From: Alphaproteobacteria bacterium
GTDB taxonomy: Bacteria > Pseudomonadota > Alphaproteobacteria > Caulobacterales > Maricaulaceae
Assembly: GCA_016124675.1 (NCBI GenBank)
Contig: WGNG01000007.1
Span: 61,340 to 125,339 of the forward strand
DNA length: 64,000 nucleotides
Direction: 5' to 3'
The stretch's first letter is position 1; each line of letters opens with the position of its first letter. The position numbers were made by a program, and so were the translations under genes. Under the pieces are notes generated by a model. That model saw nothing but the letters and a program-made list of their open reading frames with translations. It was not told the origin of the DNA and made no database searches. Of the stretch, positions 33,566 to 42,015 are shown one piece after another.

Positions 33566-34060
33566 CTAGCCCTGCAGGTCGCGGCGCGCGGCGATCGCTG
33601 TGATCGTGAAGCCCGCCACCACATTGACCAGCATCATCATGATGATGAGGAAGAAGGTCGAGGTGCCGAACAGCGGCGTCAGCAGGAAGAGCAGCATCGA
33701 GACCAGGAAGGTGGCCATCGACAGTCCGTGATTGATCAGCGAGCTGGTGCCCGAGCTGGCCGCCTTGATCATTTCCATGAACAGCATGATCAGCGCGAAG
33801 ATCAGGATCAGATCCGACGTGGTGATGACCCAGGAGCCCGAGGGCAGGGTCATCGAGAAAAGCTTGGAATTGAGCGCGCCGACATTGCACGGCCCGGCGT
33901 CCGGCGCCGCAGTGACCATGCCGGCGCACTGGCCGGTCTGGAAGCGGTCAAGCGTGCCGACAAAGCCGCTCGCGCCGTCGCGGGAGGTCAGCGATACGGC
34001 GAGTGCGATGGCTGCGTATACCAGCACCACCAGCGCCATCTTTGGAAAGATCGTAAACAT
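33566..34060 (-). CDS. Hypothetical inner-membrane protein
   Basis: A 164-residue protein with three to four membrane helices (about residues 7-27, 78-100, 110-135 and 138-158) and a cysteine-containing loop after the first helix (TGQCAGMVTAAPDAGPCNVG) that could form a disulfide in the periplasm. ATG 34060 is preceded by GGGAGCG at proper spacing; the longer frame starting at a TTG at 34171 adds a low-complexity Gly-rich stretch. No family is recognised. It ends at a bidirectional terminator. Confidence 0.75.
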   Translation of the reverse strand: MFTIFPKMALVVLVYAAIALAVSLTSRDGASGFVGTLDRFQTGQCAGMVTAAPDAGPCNVGALNSKLFSMTLPSGSWVITTSDLILIFALIMLFMEMIKAASSGTSSLINHGLSMATFLVSMLLFLLTPLFGTSTFFLIIMMMLVNVVAGFTITAIAARRDLQG

Positions 34061-34195
34061 CGACAAGCGCTCCCGCCCTCCGTCTTCGCCGTTTCGTCCG
34101 GCTGCGTAGCCCTTGGCCACGCCTGCTCCACCTGCCCCTGACATCATCTTGCTCCCTGGCACATCTGACAACGGCCGCCCCCTCGGAAGCCGCGT

Positions 34196-34930
34196 TCAGG
34201 TCTCATCCCAACCGCCGGGCGCACGCGCCCGGGTGTTGAGCCACATAATCCCTAGCATATCACTCAAAGAGGCGAAAAGGCGGCCAAGATTGGTATATTT
34301 CGACCTGCCCGCGATGCGGGGCCTGTGGCCCACGTCGACGAACTCCATGGCGAACCCCTCGCGCTTCATCAGCGCGGGAATGAAGCGGTGCTGGTGGTCG
34401 AAGAAGGGAAGCAGCAGATAGGCGTCGCGGCGAAAGGCTTTCAGGCCGCAGCCGGTATCGTCCGCCTCGTCGTTCAGGAGCCGCTTTCGCACGCCGTTGG
34501 CCAGCCGCGAAGCGATTTTCTTCCACCCGCTGTCCTGACGCTTGAGGCGGCGCCCCCCCACGAGGGCGAGCGCTGCAGGCGCGCCGGAACGGGTCAGGGC
34601 GTCGACGAGTTTTGGAATGTCCGCCGGCGGGTTTTGTCCGTCGCCATCCAGCGTGCAGATGACCGGCGCGCGCGCCGCCAGAACGCCCGTGCGCAGGGCG
34701 CGCGACTGTCCGGCATTGCACCGGTGAGACAGAACGCGCAGCTGCGCGATGTCCGGCTTCAGCGCGTTCAGCTCGTCCAGCGTCCCGTCCGTGCTGGCGT
34801 CATTGACGCAGATGATCTCGAAACGGCGTCCGGCCAGAGCCGCATGAATCTCGCGCACCAGCGCGGCGGCATTGCCCGCTTCGTTATGCATCGGGGCGAT
34901 TATGGACAGGTCTGGCGGCGTGTCAGTCAT
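34196..34930 (-). CDS. Glycosyltransferase family 2 (polyprenyl-phosphate glycosyltransferase-like)
   Basis: A 244-residue GT2 enzyme. It opens DLSIIAPMHNEAGNAAALVREI, carries DxD-type CTLDGDGQNPPADIPKL and a QR/GR-like GRSKYTNLGRLF near the end, the pattern of DPM1/ArnC-type transferases that load sugars onto polyprenyl phosphate. No membrane helices follow, so it resembles DPM1. ATG 34930 follows GGGGAA. It is divergent from a GT39-family membrane glycosyltransferase, the natural consumer of such a lipid-linked sugar. Confidence 0.9.
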   Translation of the reverse strand: MTDTPPDLSIIAPMHNEAGNAAALVREIHAALAGRRFEIICVNDASTDGTLDELNALKPDIAQLRVLSHRCNAGQSRALRTGVLAARAPVICTLDGDGQNPPADIPKLVDALTRSGAPAALALVGGRRLKRQDSGWKKIASRLANGVRKRLLNDEADDTGCGLKAFRRDAYLLLPFFDHQHRFIPALMKREGFAMEFVDVGHRPRIAGRSKYTNLGRLFASLSDMLGIMWLNTRARAPGGWDET

Positions 34931-35041
34931 GATATTCCCCGTAGGCGAGCGCCCGGCTTGCGGTTTGTGGCGCGCCGTTACATACCGGGTTCCAGACGCG
35001 GGCGCCCCAGGAAATTTCGGTTGCCCTCGCGGATCGGTCAG

Positions 35042-36814
35042 ATGGCGCAATTTCTCGATACTCTTTCAGGCGGTTGGCGGTCGGCTTTGATGGCTTGCCT
35101 CGTGGCGGCCGCCGCCGGGTTGCTTGGCGTTTTCACCCTGCCCGTGCTGGACCGCGACGAAGCGCGCTATGCGCAGGCTACGGCGCAGATGCTCCAGACG
35201 GCTGATTTTGTCCGCATTCGCTTTCTTGACGAGGATCGAAACAAGAAGCCCGTCGGCGTTCACTGGATGCAAAGCGCGGCGGTGGCGGTCACGACGGGCG
35301 AGGCCGCGCGCGATATCTGGGCCTATCGTCTGCCATCGGTCCTTGGGGCCATGCTCGCCGCGCTGGGCGCGGCCCTGATCGCCGGACGCCTGCTGGGCGG
35401 GCGCGCCGGGCTCTATGCCGGGATGCTCTTGGGCGCGAGCGTGCTGATGGGGGCGGAAGCAGGCATCGCCAAGACCGACGCCATGCTGGCCGGCGCCACA
35501 TCGCTTGGTCTTTATGCCCTCTTGCGCCTGCGCCTGGCGGACCTGCATGACCGCCCCTCGCGGCGGGTCTGGGCGATTGTGCTCTGGGCGTTCCTCGGGC
35601 TCGGCGTGCTGATCAAGGGACCGGTGACGCCCCTGGTGTTGGGTCTTGGCGCGGTGTGCCTGGCGGCGCTTGAAGCATGGAGTTCGCGGGCAGACACGGG
35701 CTTGGCTGCGGCGCTGCGGCGTGCGTTCGCCTGGCTGAAGCCGCTCGGGTTCTGGCCGGGTCCCTTGCTGGCGGCTCTGATCGTGCTGCCCTGGCTGATC
35801 TCGGTGCAGATCGCCACAGACGGCGCCTTTCTGCGTGAGGCGCTGGGCGATGATCTTGGCCCCAAGCTCATCAGCGGGGATGAGGGGCATGGGGGAATAC
35901 CAGGCTTTCATTTGCTGCTGCTGCCGCTGACGCTGTTTCCGGCGACGCTGTTCCTGCCGGCAGGCGTGGCGGCGGTGCGCCGCGCCTTGCGCGCCGGCGG
36001 CGCCGGCGCTCTGGCGGCGCACGCGCTCATCGCGTTCTCCTTGCCTGTCTGGCTGATGTTCGAATTGCTGCCGACCAAGCTGCCGCACTATGTGCTGCCG
36101 GCGTTTCCCGCGGTGATGGCCGTCTGCGCGTGGGGCGCTGTCGAATGGGCGCGCACACGCCTGATCTGGAAAGCCGCAGGCGTCGCGCTGAGCCTTGCGG
36201 GCGTGGCGATATGGAGCGCCGCGCTCGGCTGGTTCACCTTCACCTTTGATGGCGGTGTCGCAGCTCTGGCGCTTGGGCTCACGCTGATCGCTGTCCTCAC
36301 GCTGGTTCAGGCCCTGACCGCGTTCAAACGCGAGGCGGCGGGGGCCTTGCTGGCGACGGTGGCGCTGGGTCTCGCCTGGCATGGGGGCGGCAGGGGCCTT
36401 GTTATGCCGGGCACGGATATGTTCCCAGCGCGAGAGGCCGCACTGATCATCGAAGCGGAGGCTCTGAGGGCGCCGGGCGCCCCTGTCATCTCCACCTATA
36501 CCGAACCGTCGCTCGCGTTCAGCCTGGGCGGCGCGGTGCAGCTGACCGACATCGCCGATCTGGCGCAGGCATGGCTGGCGGGTCCGGACGGCGCCGGGTT
36601 TGTGCTGTCGCCGCAGTTTGAGGCGCACGGTGCGATGCTGGTGATCATCGACCACAGCCGCCTGCCGCGCGAAGGTGAGGCGGCGGCGCAGGCCCAGGCC
36701 CTGGTGGATGCCCTGGCGAGCCAGGCATGCCGTTCGGCGGCGGTGGAGAGTTATAACTATTCGCGCGGGCGTCCGGTGCGCCTGACCCTGCACCGCATCG
36801 GCCCTTGCGGCTGA
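35042..36814 (+). CDS. ArnT-like GT39 family membrane glycosyltransferase
   Basis: A 590-residue protein with about 11-12 membrane helices. The first periplasmic loop has the GT39/ArnT signature DRDEARYAQATAQML and NKKPVGVHWMQS, where acidic residues are needed for catalysis. ArnT transfers aminoarabinose from undecaprenyl phosphate to lipid A; the donor and acceptor here are not determined. The adjacent divergent GT2 gene probably provides the lipid-linked donor. ATG 35042 is chosen where the membrane region starts; the frame is open upstream. It is 10 bases before an HMG-CoA lyase gene. Confidence 0.88.
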   Translation: MAQFLDTLSGGWRSALMACLVAAAAGLLGVFTLPVLDRDEARYAQATAQMLQTADFVRIRFLDEDRNKKPVGVHWMQSAAVAVTTGEAARDIWAYRLPSVLGAMLAALGAALIAGRLLGGRAGLYAGMLLGASVLMGAEAGIAKTDAMLAGATSLGLYALLRLRLADLHDRPSRRVWAIVLWAFLGLGVLIKGPVTPLVLGLGAVCLAALEAWSSRADTGLAAALRRAFAWLKPLGFWPGPLLAALIVLPWLISVQIATDGAFLREALGDDLGPKLISGDEGHGGIPGFHLLLLPLTLFPATLFLPAGVAAVRRALRAGGAGALAAHALIAFSLPVWLMFELLPTKLPHYVLPAFPAVMAVCAWGAVEWARTRLIWKAAGVALSLAGVAIWSAALGWFTFTFDGGVAALALGLTLIAVLTLVQALTAFKREAAGALLATVALGLAWHGGGRGLVMPGTDMFPAREAALIIEAEALRAPGAPVISTYTEPSLAFSLGGAVQLTDIADLAQAWLAGPDGAGFVLSPQFEAHGAMLVIIDHSRLPREGEAAAQAQALVDALASQACRSAAVESYNYSRGRPVRLTLHRIGPCG

Positions 36815-36824
36815 GGAGAGCGAC

Positions 36825-37784
36825 ATGACCGCCCCATCTGGGTTTTCCGCCCCAGCCGATGCGCCCGCCAGCGCTGCGCCGCCCTTCGTGGAGATCGTGG
36901 AGGTCGGTCCCCGTGACGGGCTGCAGAATGATCCCACCCTGATCGATACCGGCGTGAAGCTGGAATTCATCGCGCGCCTAATCGATGCGGGCGTGCGCCG
37001 TCTTGAAGCGGCCAGTTTCGTGAACCCGAAGCTGGTCCCGGCCATGGCCGATGGTGATGCGGTCATGGCCGGCGTGCCGCGCGACCGGGGTGTCACCTAT
37101 ATCGGGCTGGCGCTGAACGAGCGGGGCCTGCGCCGGGCGATTGATGCGGGATGTGACGAAGTCAATTTCGTGATGGTCGCCTCGGAAGGCTTCGGCAAGG
37201 CCAACCAGAACGCCACGCCGGAGGAGACCGCTGATCTGCTGGAGCGTATTGCAGTGCTGGCCCATGACGCCAACATCCCGTTGTCGGCGACCATCTCGGT
37301 GGCGTTCGGCGATCCGTTTGACGGCGAGGTCGATCCGGCGCGGGTTGCGGCGCTGGCCCGCCGTGCGGCGGCGGCAGGTGTGATGGAGATCGCCCTTGGC
37401 GATACAATCGGCGTCGCCAGTCCGTGGGATGTGCGCGCCACCGTGGCGGCTGTGCAGGCCGCGGCTCCGGGCCCGCGTCTGCGGCTGCATTTCCACAATA
37501 CGCGCAATACCGCGCTCGCGAATGTCTACGCCGCCGTTGAAGCGGGCGTGCGCGTCATTGACGCCTCGGCAGGCGGCATCGGGGGATGTCCCTTCGCTCC
37601 GCGCGCCACCGGCAATGTGGCGACCGAAGACGTGGTGTACATGTTGCAGCGCGGCGGCATCGGGACCGGAATCGACCTTGAGCGGATGATCGAGACGGCG
37701 CGCTGGCTGGAAACGGTGGCCCTGCGCCACCCGATCGCATCCATGGTGGCCAGGGCAGGCGGCTTCCCGTCCTCGCGCCGCTAG
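36825..37784 (+). CDS. mvaB: Hydroxymethylglutaryl-CoA lyase
   Basis: A 319-residue DRE-TIM enzyme that cleaves HMG-CoA to acetyl-CoA and acetoacetate in leucine breakdown. The key blocks are EVGPRDGLQND (about 26-36), RRLEAASFVNPKLVPAMAD and the C-terminal signature GGIGGCPFAPRATGNVATED with the catalytic cysteine in GGCPF. The length is normal for bacterial HMG-CoA lyase. It follows the ArnT-like gene by only 10 bases although the functions are unrelated, so co-transcription may be incidental. Confidence 0.94.
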   Translation: MTAPSGFSAPADAPASAAPPFVEIVEVGPRDGLQNDPTLIDTGVKLEFIARLIDAGVRRLEAASFVNPKLVPAMADGDAVMAGVPRDRGVTYIGLALNERGLRRAIDAGCDEVNFVMVASEGFGKANQNATPEETADLLERIAVLAHDANIPLSATISVAFGDPFDGEVDPARVAALARRAAAAGVMEIALGDTIGVASPWDVRATVAAVQAAAPGPRLRLHFHNTRNTALANVYAAVEAGVRVIDASAGGIGGCPFAPRATGNVATEDVVYMLQRGGIGTGIDLERMIETARWLETVALRHPIASMVARAGGFPSSRR

Positions 37785-37788
37785 GCGC

Positions 37789-38814
37789 CTATTGCTTGCG
37801 GCGCATGCGCATCAGGCGACGCCAGGCCGCAAGCCGGTGAAGCCTGTCGCTGGTCTGCTGGCGAGCCCGCACGAGGAGGGCGCGTCCCATCAGCGCTGAC
37901 CATAAGGCGGGCCCAAGAATGGGCGCGATGAGCTGCCCTGCGACCCCGCTATGGGTGCGGAAATAGCGGGTCAGACCGCGCGCCTTCCAGGTTTCCACCA
38001 TGAACAGGCTGGCCTTGCTCGTGGAACCGAAGTGCAAGACGGACGCGCGCGGCTCGAACACCACAGCGCCGCCCGCGTCGCGGGCGCGGCGGCAGATATC
38101 GATATCCTCGACATGGAGGAAATATCCCTCATCAAATCCGCCCAGCGCCTCGAACCCGGCCCGCGACAGCATCATCGCCGCTCCGGACACCACGGGTGAC
38201 GGGTTTTCCGCCTCTGGCAGGGGCTCATTCTCGCGGTGGACATTGCGCACAAAGGGCAGGATGCGCGCCAGGCCCAGAAAACCGATCAGGGCCGACAGGA
38301 TCGTCAGCTCGCCCCGGCGCGCGCCGCGTTGCTCGCGCCCCGTCGTGTCCATCAGGCGCGCGCCCACGATGGCCGGTTCGGGTAGGGCGCCCAGCGTCGC
38401 CATCATGCGGGCTGCCGCCCCAGGCGCGATCACGGTGTCCGGGTTCAGAAACAGGAGCACATCGCCGCGCGCATTCTCCGCCCCGAGATTGCAGCCGCGC
38501 GCGAAACCGAGATTACCGCCGGAATGGATGAGCCGCAGCTTTGGCCGGCTGCGGGCCAGCGCCTCGAGCCGCAGCAGCGTGTCGTGCGGATTGTCGTGAT
38601 TGACGAGCACCAGCTCGGCGACTTCATGGGCTGACAGCACCGCGTCGATCGCCAGAAACAGGGTTGGACCCGTCCGATAGGTGACCATGATTACAGACAG
38701 CGTGCGGGCAAGCGCATGAAGCTGGCTGACGCCGGCCTGCAGCGCGCGCGCGCGCTCTGGCGCAGTCGGGGCGGTATCCGGCATTGCCTCGGCCGGATCG
38801 TTCGGCGCCGTCAC
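37789..38814 (-). CDS. Glycosyltransferase family 2 (rhamnosyltransferase-like)
   Basis: A 341-residue GT2 enzyme. Its GT-A core spans about residues 35-270: LSVIMVTYRTGPTLFLAIDAVL, LNPDTVIAPGAAARMM (DxD equivalent), VSGAAMMLSRAGFEALGGFDEGYFLHVEDIDICRRA. This is the WcaA/rhamnosyltransferase type. The C-terminal part is basic and could be membrane-associated. GTG 38814 overlaps the stop of yidD (GTGA). Acceptor and sugar are unknown; surface polysaccharide is the likely context. Confidence 0.88.
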   Translation of the reverse strand: MTAPNDPAEAMPDTAPTAPERARALQAGVSQLHALARTLSVIMVTYRTGPTLFLAIDAVLSAHEVAELVLVNHDNPHDTLLRLEALARSRPKLRLIHSGGNLGFARGCNLGAENARGDVLLFLNPDTVIAPGAAARMMATLGALPEPAIVGARLMDTTGREQRGARRGELTILSALIGFLGLARILPFVRNVHRENEPLPEAENPSPVVSGAAMMLSRAGFEALGGFDEGYFLHVEDIDICRRARDAGGAVVFEPRASVLHFGSTSKASLFMVETWKARGLTRYFRTHSGVAGQLIAPILGPALWSALMGRALLVRARQQTSDRLHRLAAWRRLMRMRRKQ

Positions 38815-39083
38815 GACATCCCCTCATTCCCGTCTCGAGGCGCTCGGAACGCCCATATCCGCCACCAGGGCGCGCCGCTGCCCTCGACCGGCGCCGGGTC
38901 CCAGCCCCAGCTGCCGCCCGGACGGCATCTCGCAACCCGCCCGAAAGCAAGCCAGCTGCCTCGCCACAAGCCCTGCGCCCGGATGGCGTCTGCTGCATAG
39001 CTCGAGCAGGTCGGCTCATGCCGGCAACGAACACCCAAGGCATAAAACACGGGCGAGACAATAACCTTGTACGCGGCGATCAT
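38811..39083 (-). CDS. yidD: Membrane protein insertion efficiency factor YidD
   Basis: A 90-residue protein with the YidD core: IAAYKVIVSPVFYALGVRCRHEPTCSSYAADAIRAQGLWRG, containing the conserved RCRxxPTCSxYA and later RVARCRPGG. YidD is a small amphipathic membrane-associated protein that assists YidC. The start may be further upstream: GTG at 39107 would add eight residues (VPARAGLF) and give the usual N-terminal length. It lies downstream of the IscU-like and cysS genes in the order common in alphaproteobacteria. Confidence 0.92.
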   Translation of the reverse strand: MIAAYKVIVSPVFYALGVRCRHEPTCSSYAADAIRAQGLWRGSWLAFGRVARCRPGGSWGWDPAPVEGSGAPWWRIWAFRAPRDGNEGMS

Positions 39084-39204
39084 GAATAATCCGGCGCGCG
39101 CCGGCACAGCATTCCAGATTGAATCACGCGTAACAAACCGCGCCTTAGTCGCGCACGGAGCATGGGCTTGTCCACCCGTGCCGTGCAATTGCGGCCGACA
39201 CGGT

Positions 39205-39636
39205 TCATCCGGCGCGCACACAGGCCGCCTCCATGGCTTCCACGGCGGCGTCAAATGCAAGCAGAATGGAACCGTGGCGCTGGCGGTAGGCCCGCGCGCC
39301 CTCGAGAACCGACAGCTGCGCAAACCGGCCCTGAGGCGGGGCGGCGCCTTCCTGAAGCATCGCCCTCAGCCCGTCGCGGCCGCCGCGCACCTCGTCCAGC
39401 GTCGCGCCGATGGCGGCGCGCGCGAACACCGACGCGCTCGCCTGACCCAGCGCGCAGGCGCGCACGTCAAGGCCAAGGGCGCTGATCCGGCCGGCGTCCA
39501 GAGTCAGATCAAGATCGAGCTGCGACCCGCAAATGCGCGAGGTCTTGCGCGCACTGCCATCCGGCGCGGCCAGACGTCCAAGGTGCGGGATATCGGCAGC
39601 CAGGGCGATGAGGTCCGGTGTATAGGGGTCCGTCAT
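39205..39636 (-). CDS. IscU/NifU-N-like iron-sulfur scaffold protein, atypical ligands
   Basis: A 143-residue IscU-like protein. The first ligand block is RICGSQLDLDL (C36) and the second RACALGQASASV (C61). In IscU the third ligand is a Cys after a His (HCSVL); here the matching RHGSILLAF has H121 but G122, so that cysteine is missing. A Cys at 139 is near the C-terminus. The role may be a regulatory or alternative scaffold. It overlaps cysS by four bases, so it may be linked to cysteine or tRNA-thiolation metabolism; this is inference. Confidence 0.87.
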   Translation of the reverse strand: MTDPYTPDLIALAADIPHLGRLAAPDGSARKTSRICGSQLDLDLTLDAGRISALGLDVRACALGQASASVFARAAIGATLDEVRGGRDGLRAMLQEGAAPPQGRFAQLSVLEGARAYRQRHGSILLAFDAAVEAMEAACVRAG

Positions 39637-41021
39637 GACATCATCCGCCAGATCTGGCCTTCCGGGGTGTCGTCCACACTTACATTCATGCCTGTCAGCC
39701 GGTCGCGGATAGCATCGGCGGCGGCGAAATCGCGCTCCTGACGCGCGGTCTGACGCTGCGCCAGAAGCGCCTCGATCTCGGCTGCCGCCGCCTCGCTCAG
39801 GGCGTCAACGCCGAACCAGACATCAGGTTCGCTCCGCAACAGGCCCAGAAGCTGTCCGGCAGCCATCAGCTCGCCCTTGGCCCGGGCGCGTTCGGCGCTC
39901 GCGCCGGCCTTGTTGGCGCGGCCGGCGATCTCGAACAGGGCGGCCAGGGCCTTCGGCGTATTGAGATCATCGCCCAGCGCCTCAAGCACGCTGACCGGCG
40001 CCGGCGCGTCAGCCGCCGCGTCGTCTTTAAGCCGTCTCAGCACGCCATACAGGCGATCCAGGGATTTGCGGCTCTGTTCGATCAGCTTGTCTGTCCAGTC
40101 CAGCGGCGCGCGGTAATGGCCCGACAGCAGCGCGTACCGGATCACCTCGCCGCGCACGCCGGCGGCCAGCATGGTGTGTACGGTCACCACATTGCCCTGC
40201 GACTTGCTCATCTTTTCGGCTTCCATGGACAGAAAACCGTTATGGAGCCAGTAATTGGCCAGCGGCTTGCCGCCGTGGGCGCACGCCGACTGGGCGATCT
40301 CGTTTTCATGATGAGGAAACACCAGGTCGATCCCGCCGCCATGAATGTCGATGGTTTCGCCCAGAGACGCCTCGATCATCGCCGAGCATTCGATATGCCA
40401 GCCCGGGCGGCCCCGGCCCCACGGGCTCTCCCAGCCCGGATCGCCCGGCCTGGCCGGCTTCCACAATACGAAGTCGCCCGGATCCTTCTTGTAGGGCGCG
40501 ACTTCGACGCGTGCGCCGGCCAGCATGTCGTCGAGCGAGCGGCGGGAAAAATCGCCATAAGCCTCATAAGCCGTCACCGAGAACAGGACATGACCCTGTT
40601 CGCTATAGGCGTGGCCCAGCGCAATCAGCCGCTCGATGAAGGCGATAATGTCAGCCATCGCGCCGGTCGCGGTGGGTTCGAACGTCTTGGGCAGAACGTT
40701 CAGCGCTGCGGCGTCTTCAAGATAGATGTTCGTGTAGCGCGCCGTGATAACGTCAATCTCCACGCCCTCTGCCGCCGCCCTCGCGTTGATCTTGTCGTCC
40801 ACGTCCGTAAAATTGCGTGAAAACAGCACCGCCTCGTCGCCATAGAGATGACGCAGCAGGCGGAACAGCACGTCGAACACGACTTCCGGGCGGAAATTGC
40901 CCACATGGGCAGGGGCGTATACAGTGGGTCCGCATACATACATCGTCACGCGGCGCGGGTCCTGCGGAACAAAGTCCCGCTTGCGGCGTGAAGCGGTGTC
41001 GTAGAGGCGCAAAGCGGTCAT
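39633..41021 (-). CDS. cysS: Cysteinyl-tRNA synthetase
   Basis: A 462-residue class Ia synthetase. It has MYVCGPTVYAPAHVGNFR (zinc Cys plus the HxGN version of HIGH), GWHIECSAM and FPHHENEIAQS (zinc ligands), and EKMSKSQGNVVT (KMSKS). All catalytic motifs are intact and the length is typical. ATG 41021 gives MTALRLYD. Its stop overlaps the start of the IscU-like gene by ATGA, so the two are translated together. Confidence 0.96.
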   Translation of the reverse strand: MTALRLYDTASRRKRDFVPQDPRRVTMYVCGPTVYAPAHVGNFRPEVVFDVLFRLLRHLYGDEAVLFSRNFTDVDDKINARAAAEGVEIDVITARYTNIYLEDAAALNVLPKTFEPTATGAMADIIAFIERLIALGHAYSEQGHVLFSVTAYEAYGDFSRRSLDDMLAGARVEVAPYKKDPGDFVLWKPARPGDPGWESPWGRGRPGWHIECSAMIEASLGETIDIHGGGIDLVFPHHENEIAQSACAHGGKPLANYWLHNGFLSMEAEKMSKSQGNVVTVHTMLAAGVRGEVIRYALLSGHYRAPLDWTDKLIEQSRKSLDRLYGVLRRLKDDAAADAPAPVSVLEALGDDLNTPKALAALFEIAGRANKAGASAERARAKGELMAAGQLLGLLRSEPDVWFGVDALSEAAAAEIEALLAQRQTARQERDFAAADAIRDRLTGMNVSVDDTPEGQIWRMMS

Positions 41022-41307
41022 GACGTCTCTGTGATGGTCTCGGGATGAGCGGGCGCAGCCAGCTGGCGCAGCGGTTCAAAGGGGTCTACACTGACACCGG
41101 TACACAAAAAAGGGGAGGGCGGCATTGGATTCCCCGCACCCGCCCCTACTTTACCGCCGGGCGCAATGAGGTTAGCCACGCGCTCCGGATGTTCGCCCAA
41201 GACCCGGCGCAAGCCCAGCGGATCGTTCGCTGACTTGGCTGGATCCGGAAACCGGTACTTCGGGCAGGGTTGAGCTGTCCGCCCGTCAACGAAAGGATCC
41301 GCGTTCG

Positions 41308-41934
41308 ATGGACGCCATAACTGACAAGATCAACCTTGATGCGGCGCCCCTGAGCCCTGTGCGGCCGACGCGCGCTGAAGCCGAAGAGGCTGTACGCACC
41401 CTGATCCGCTGGGCCGGTGATGATCCGCGCCGCGAAGGTCTGATCGAAACCCCCAAGCGGGTGGTGAAGGCCTATGAGGAATGGTTCCGGGGCTATGGCG
41501 AGAACCCGGTGGAGATACTCGGCAAGCGCTTTGAGGACGTCCAGGGCTATGACGACATGGTCATGCTCACCCATATCGACGTGGAATCGCACTGCGAACA
41601 TCACATCGCGCCGATCATCGGCACCGCGTGCGTGGCGTATCTTCCGGACCGGGCGGTGGTGGGCATTTCCAAGATCGCCAAAGTGGTCGAGGTGTTCTCC
41701 AAGCGTCTGCAGACCCAGGAAACCATGACCGCCCAGATCGCCGACGCGATCACCGAGGCGATGAACCCCCGCGGCGTGGCGATCTTCATCGACGCCAAGC
41801 ACCAGTGCATGACCACGCGCGGGGTGCATCATCCGAACGTTTCGACGATCACCACGACCTTCACCGGCGAGTTCAAGGCGAACCCGGAACTGCGCGAGCG
41901 CTTCATGCGCCTGTGCGAAAAGTCCCAGCGCTAG
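41308..41934 (+). CDS. folE: GTP cyclohydrolase I
   Basis: A 208-residue enzyme for the first step of folate/pterin synthesis. The zinc and catalytic block is HIDVESHCEHHIAPIIG, followed by GISKIAKVVEVFSKRLQTQE and the C-terminal HQCMTTRGVHHP that holds the third zinc ligand. All are intact, so this is a standard FolE (type IA). An AAAGGA motif lies 13 bases upstream of ATG 41308. The 286-base region upstream has no recognisable riboswitch. Confidence 0.97.
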   Translation: MDAITDKINLDAAPLSPVRPTRAEAEEAVRTLIRWAGDDPRREGLIETPKRVVKAYEEWFRGYGENPVEILGKRFEDVQGYDDMVMLTHIDVESHCEHHIAPIIGTACVAYLPDRAVVGISKIAKVVEVFSKRLQTQETMTAQIADAITEAMNPRGVAIFIDAKHQCMTTRGVHHPNVSTITTTFTGEFKANPELRERFMRLCEKSQR

Positions 41935-41961
41935 GCTCGGCAGCCCACCTCCTGCATGAAG

Positions 41962-41993
41962 AAAGCCCCGGCGCGAGAGCACCGGGGCTTTTT
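41962..41993. terminator. Intrinsic terminator between folE and the PstS-like gene
   Basis: A 10-bp stem (41962-41971 with 41982-41991) begins with AAA and ends with TTTTT at 41989-41993. It serves the folE transcript and, less strongly, the convergent gene. Confidence 0.87.
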
Positions 41994-42015
41994 CGAACTG
42001 TCACCAGATGCAGCC

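Noticed and set aside
41022..41307. Possible folE leader riboswitch or small gene
   Set aside because: No conserved tetrahydrofolate or preQ1 aptamer pattern was seen, and the short frames there have no support.
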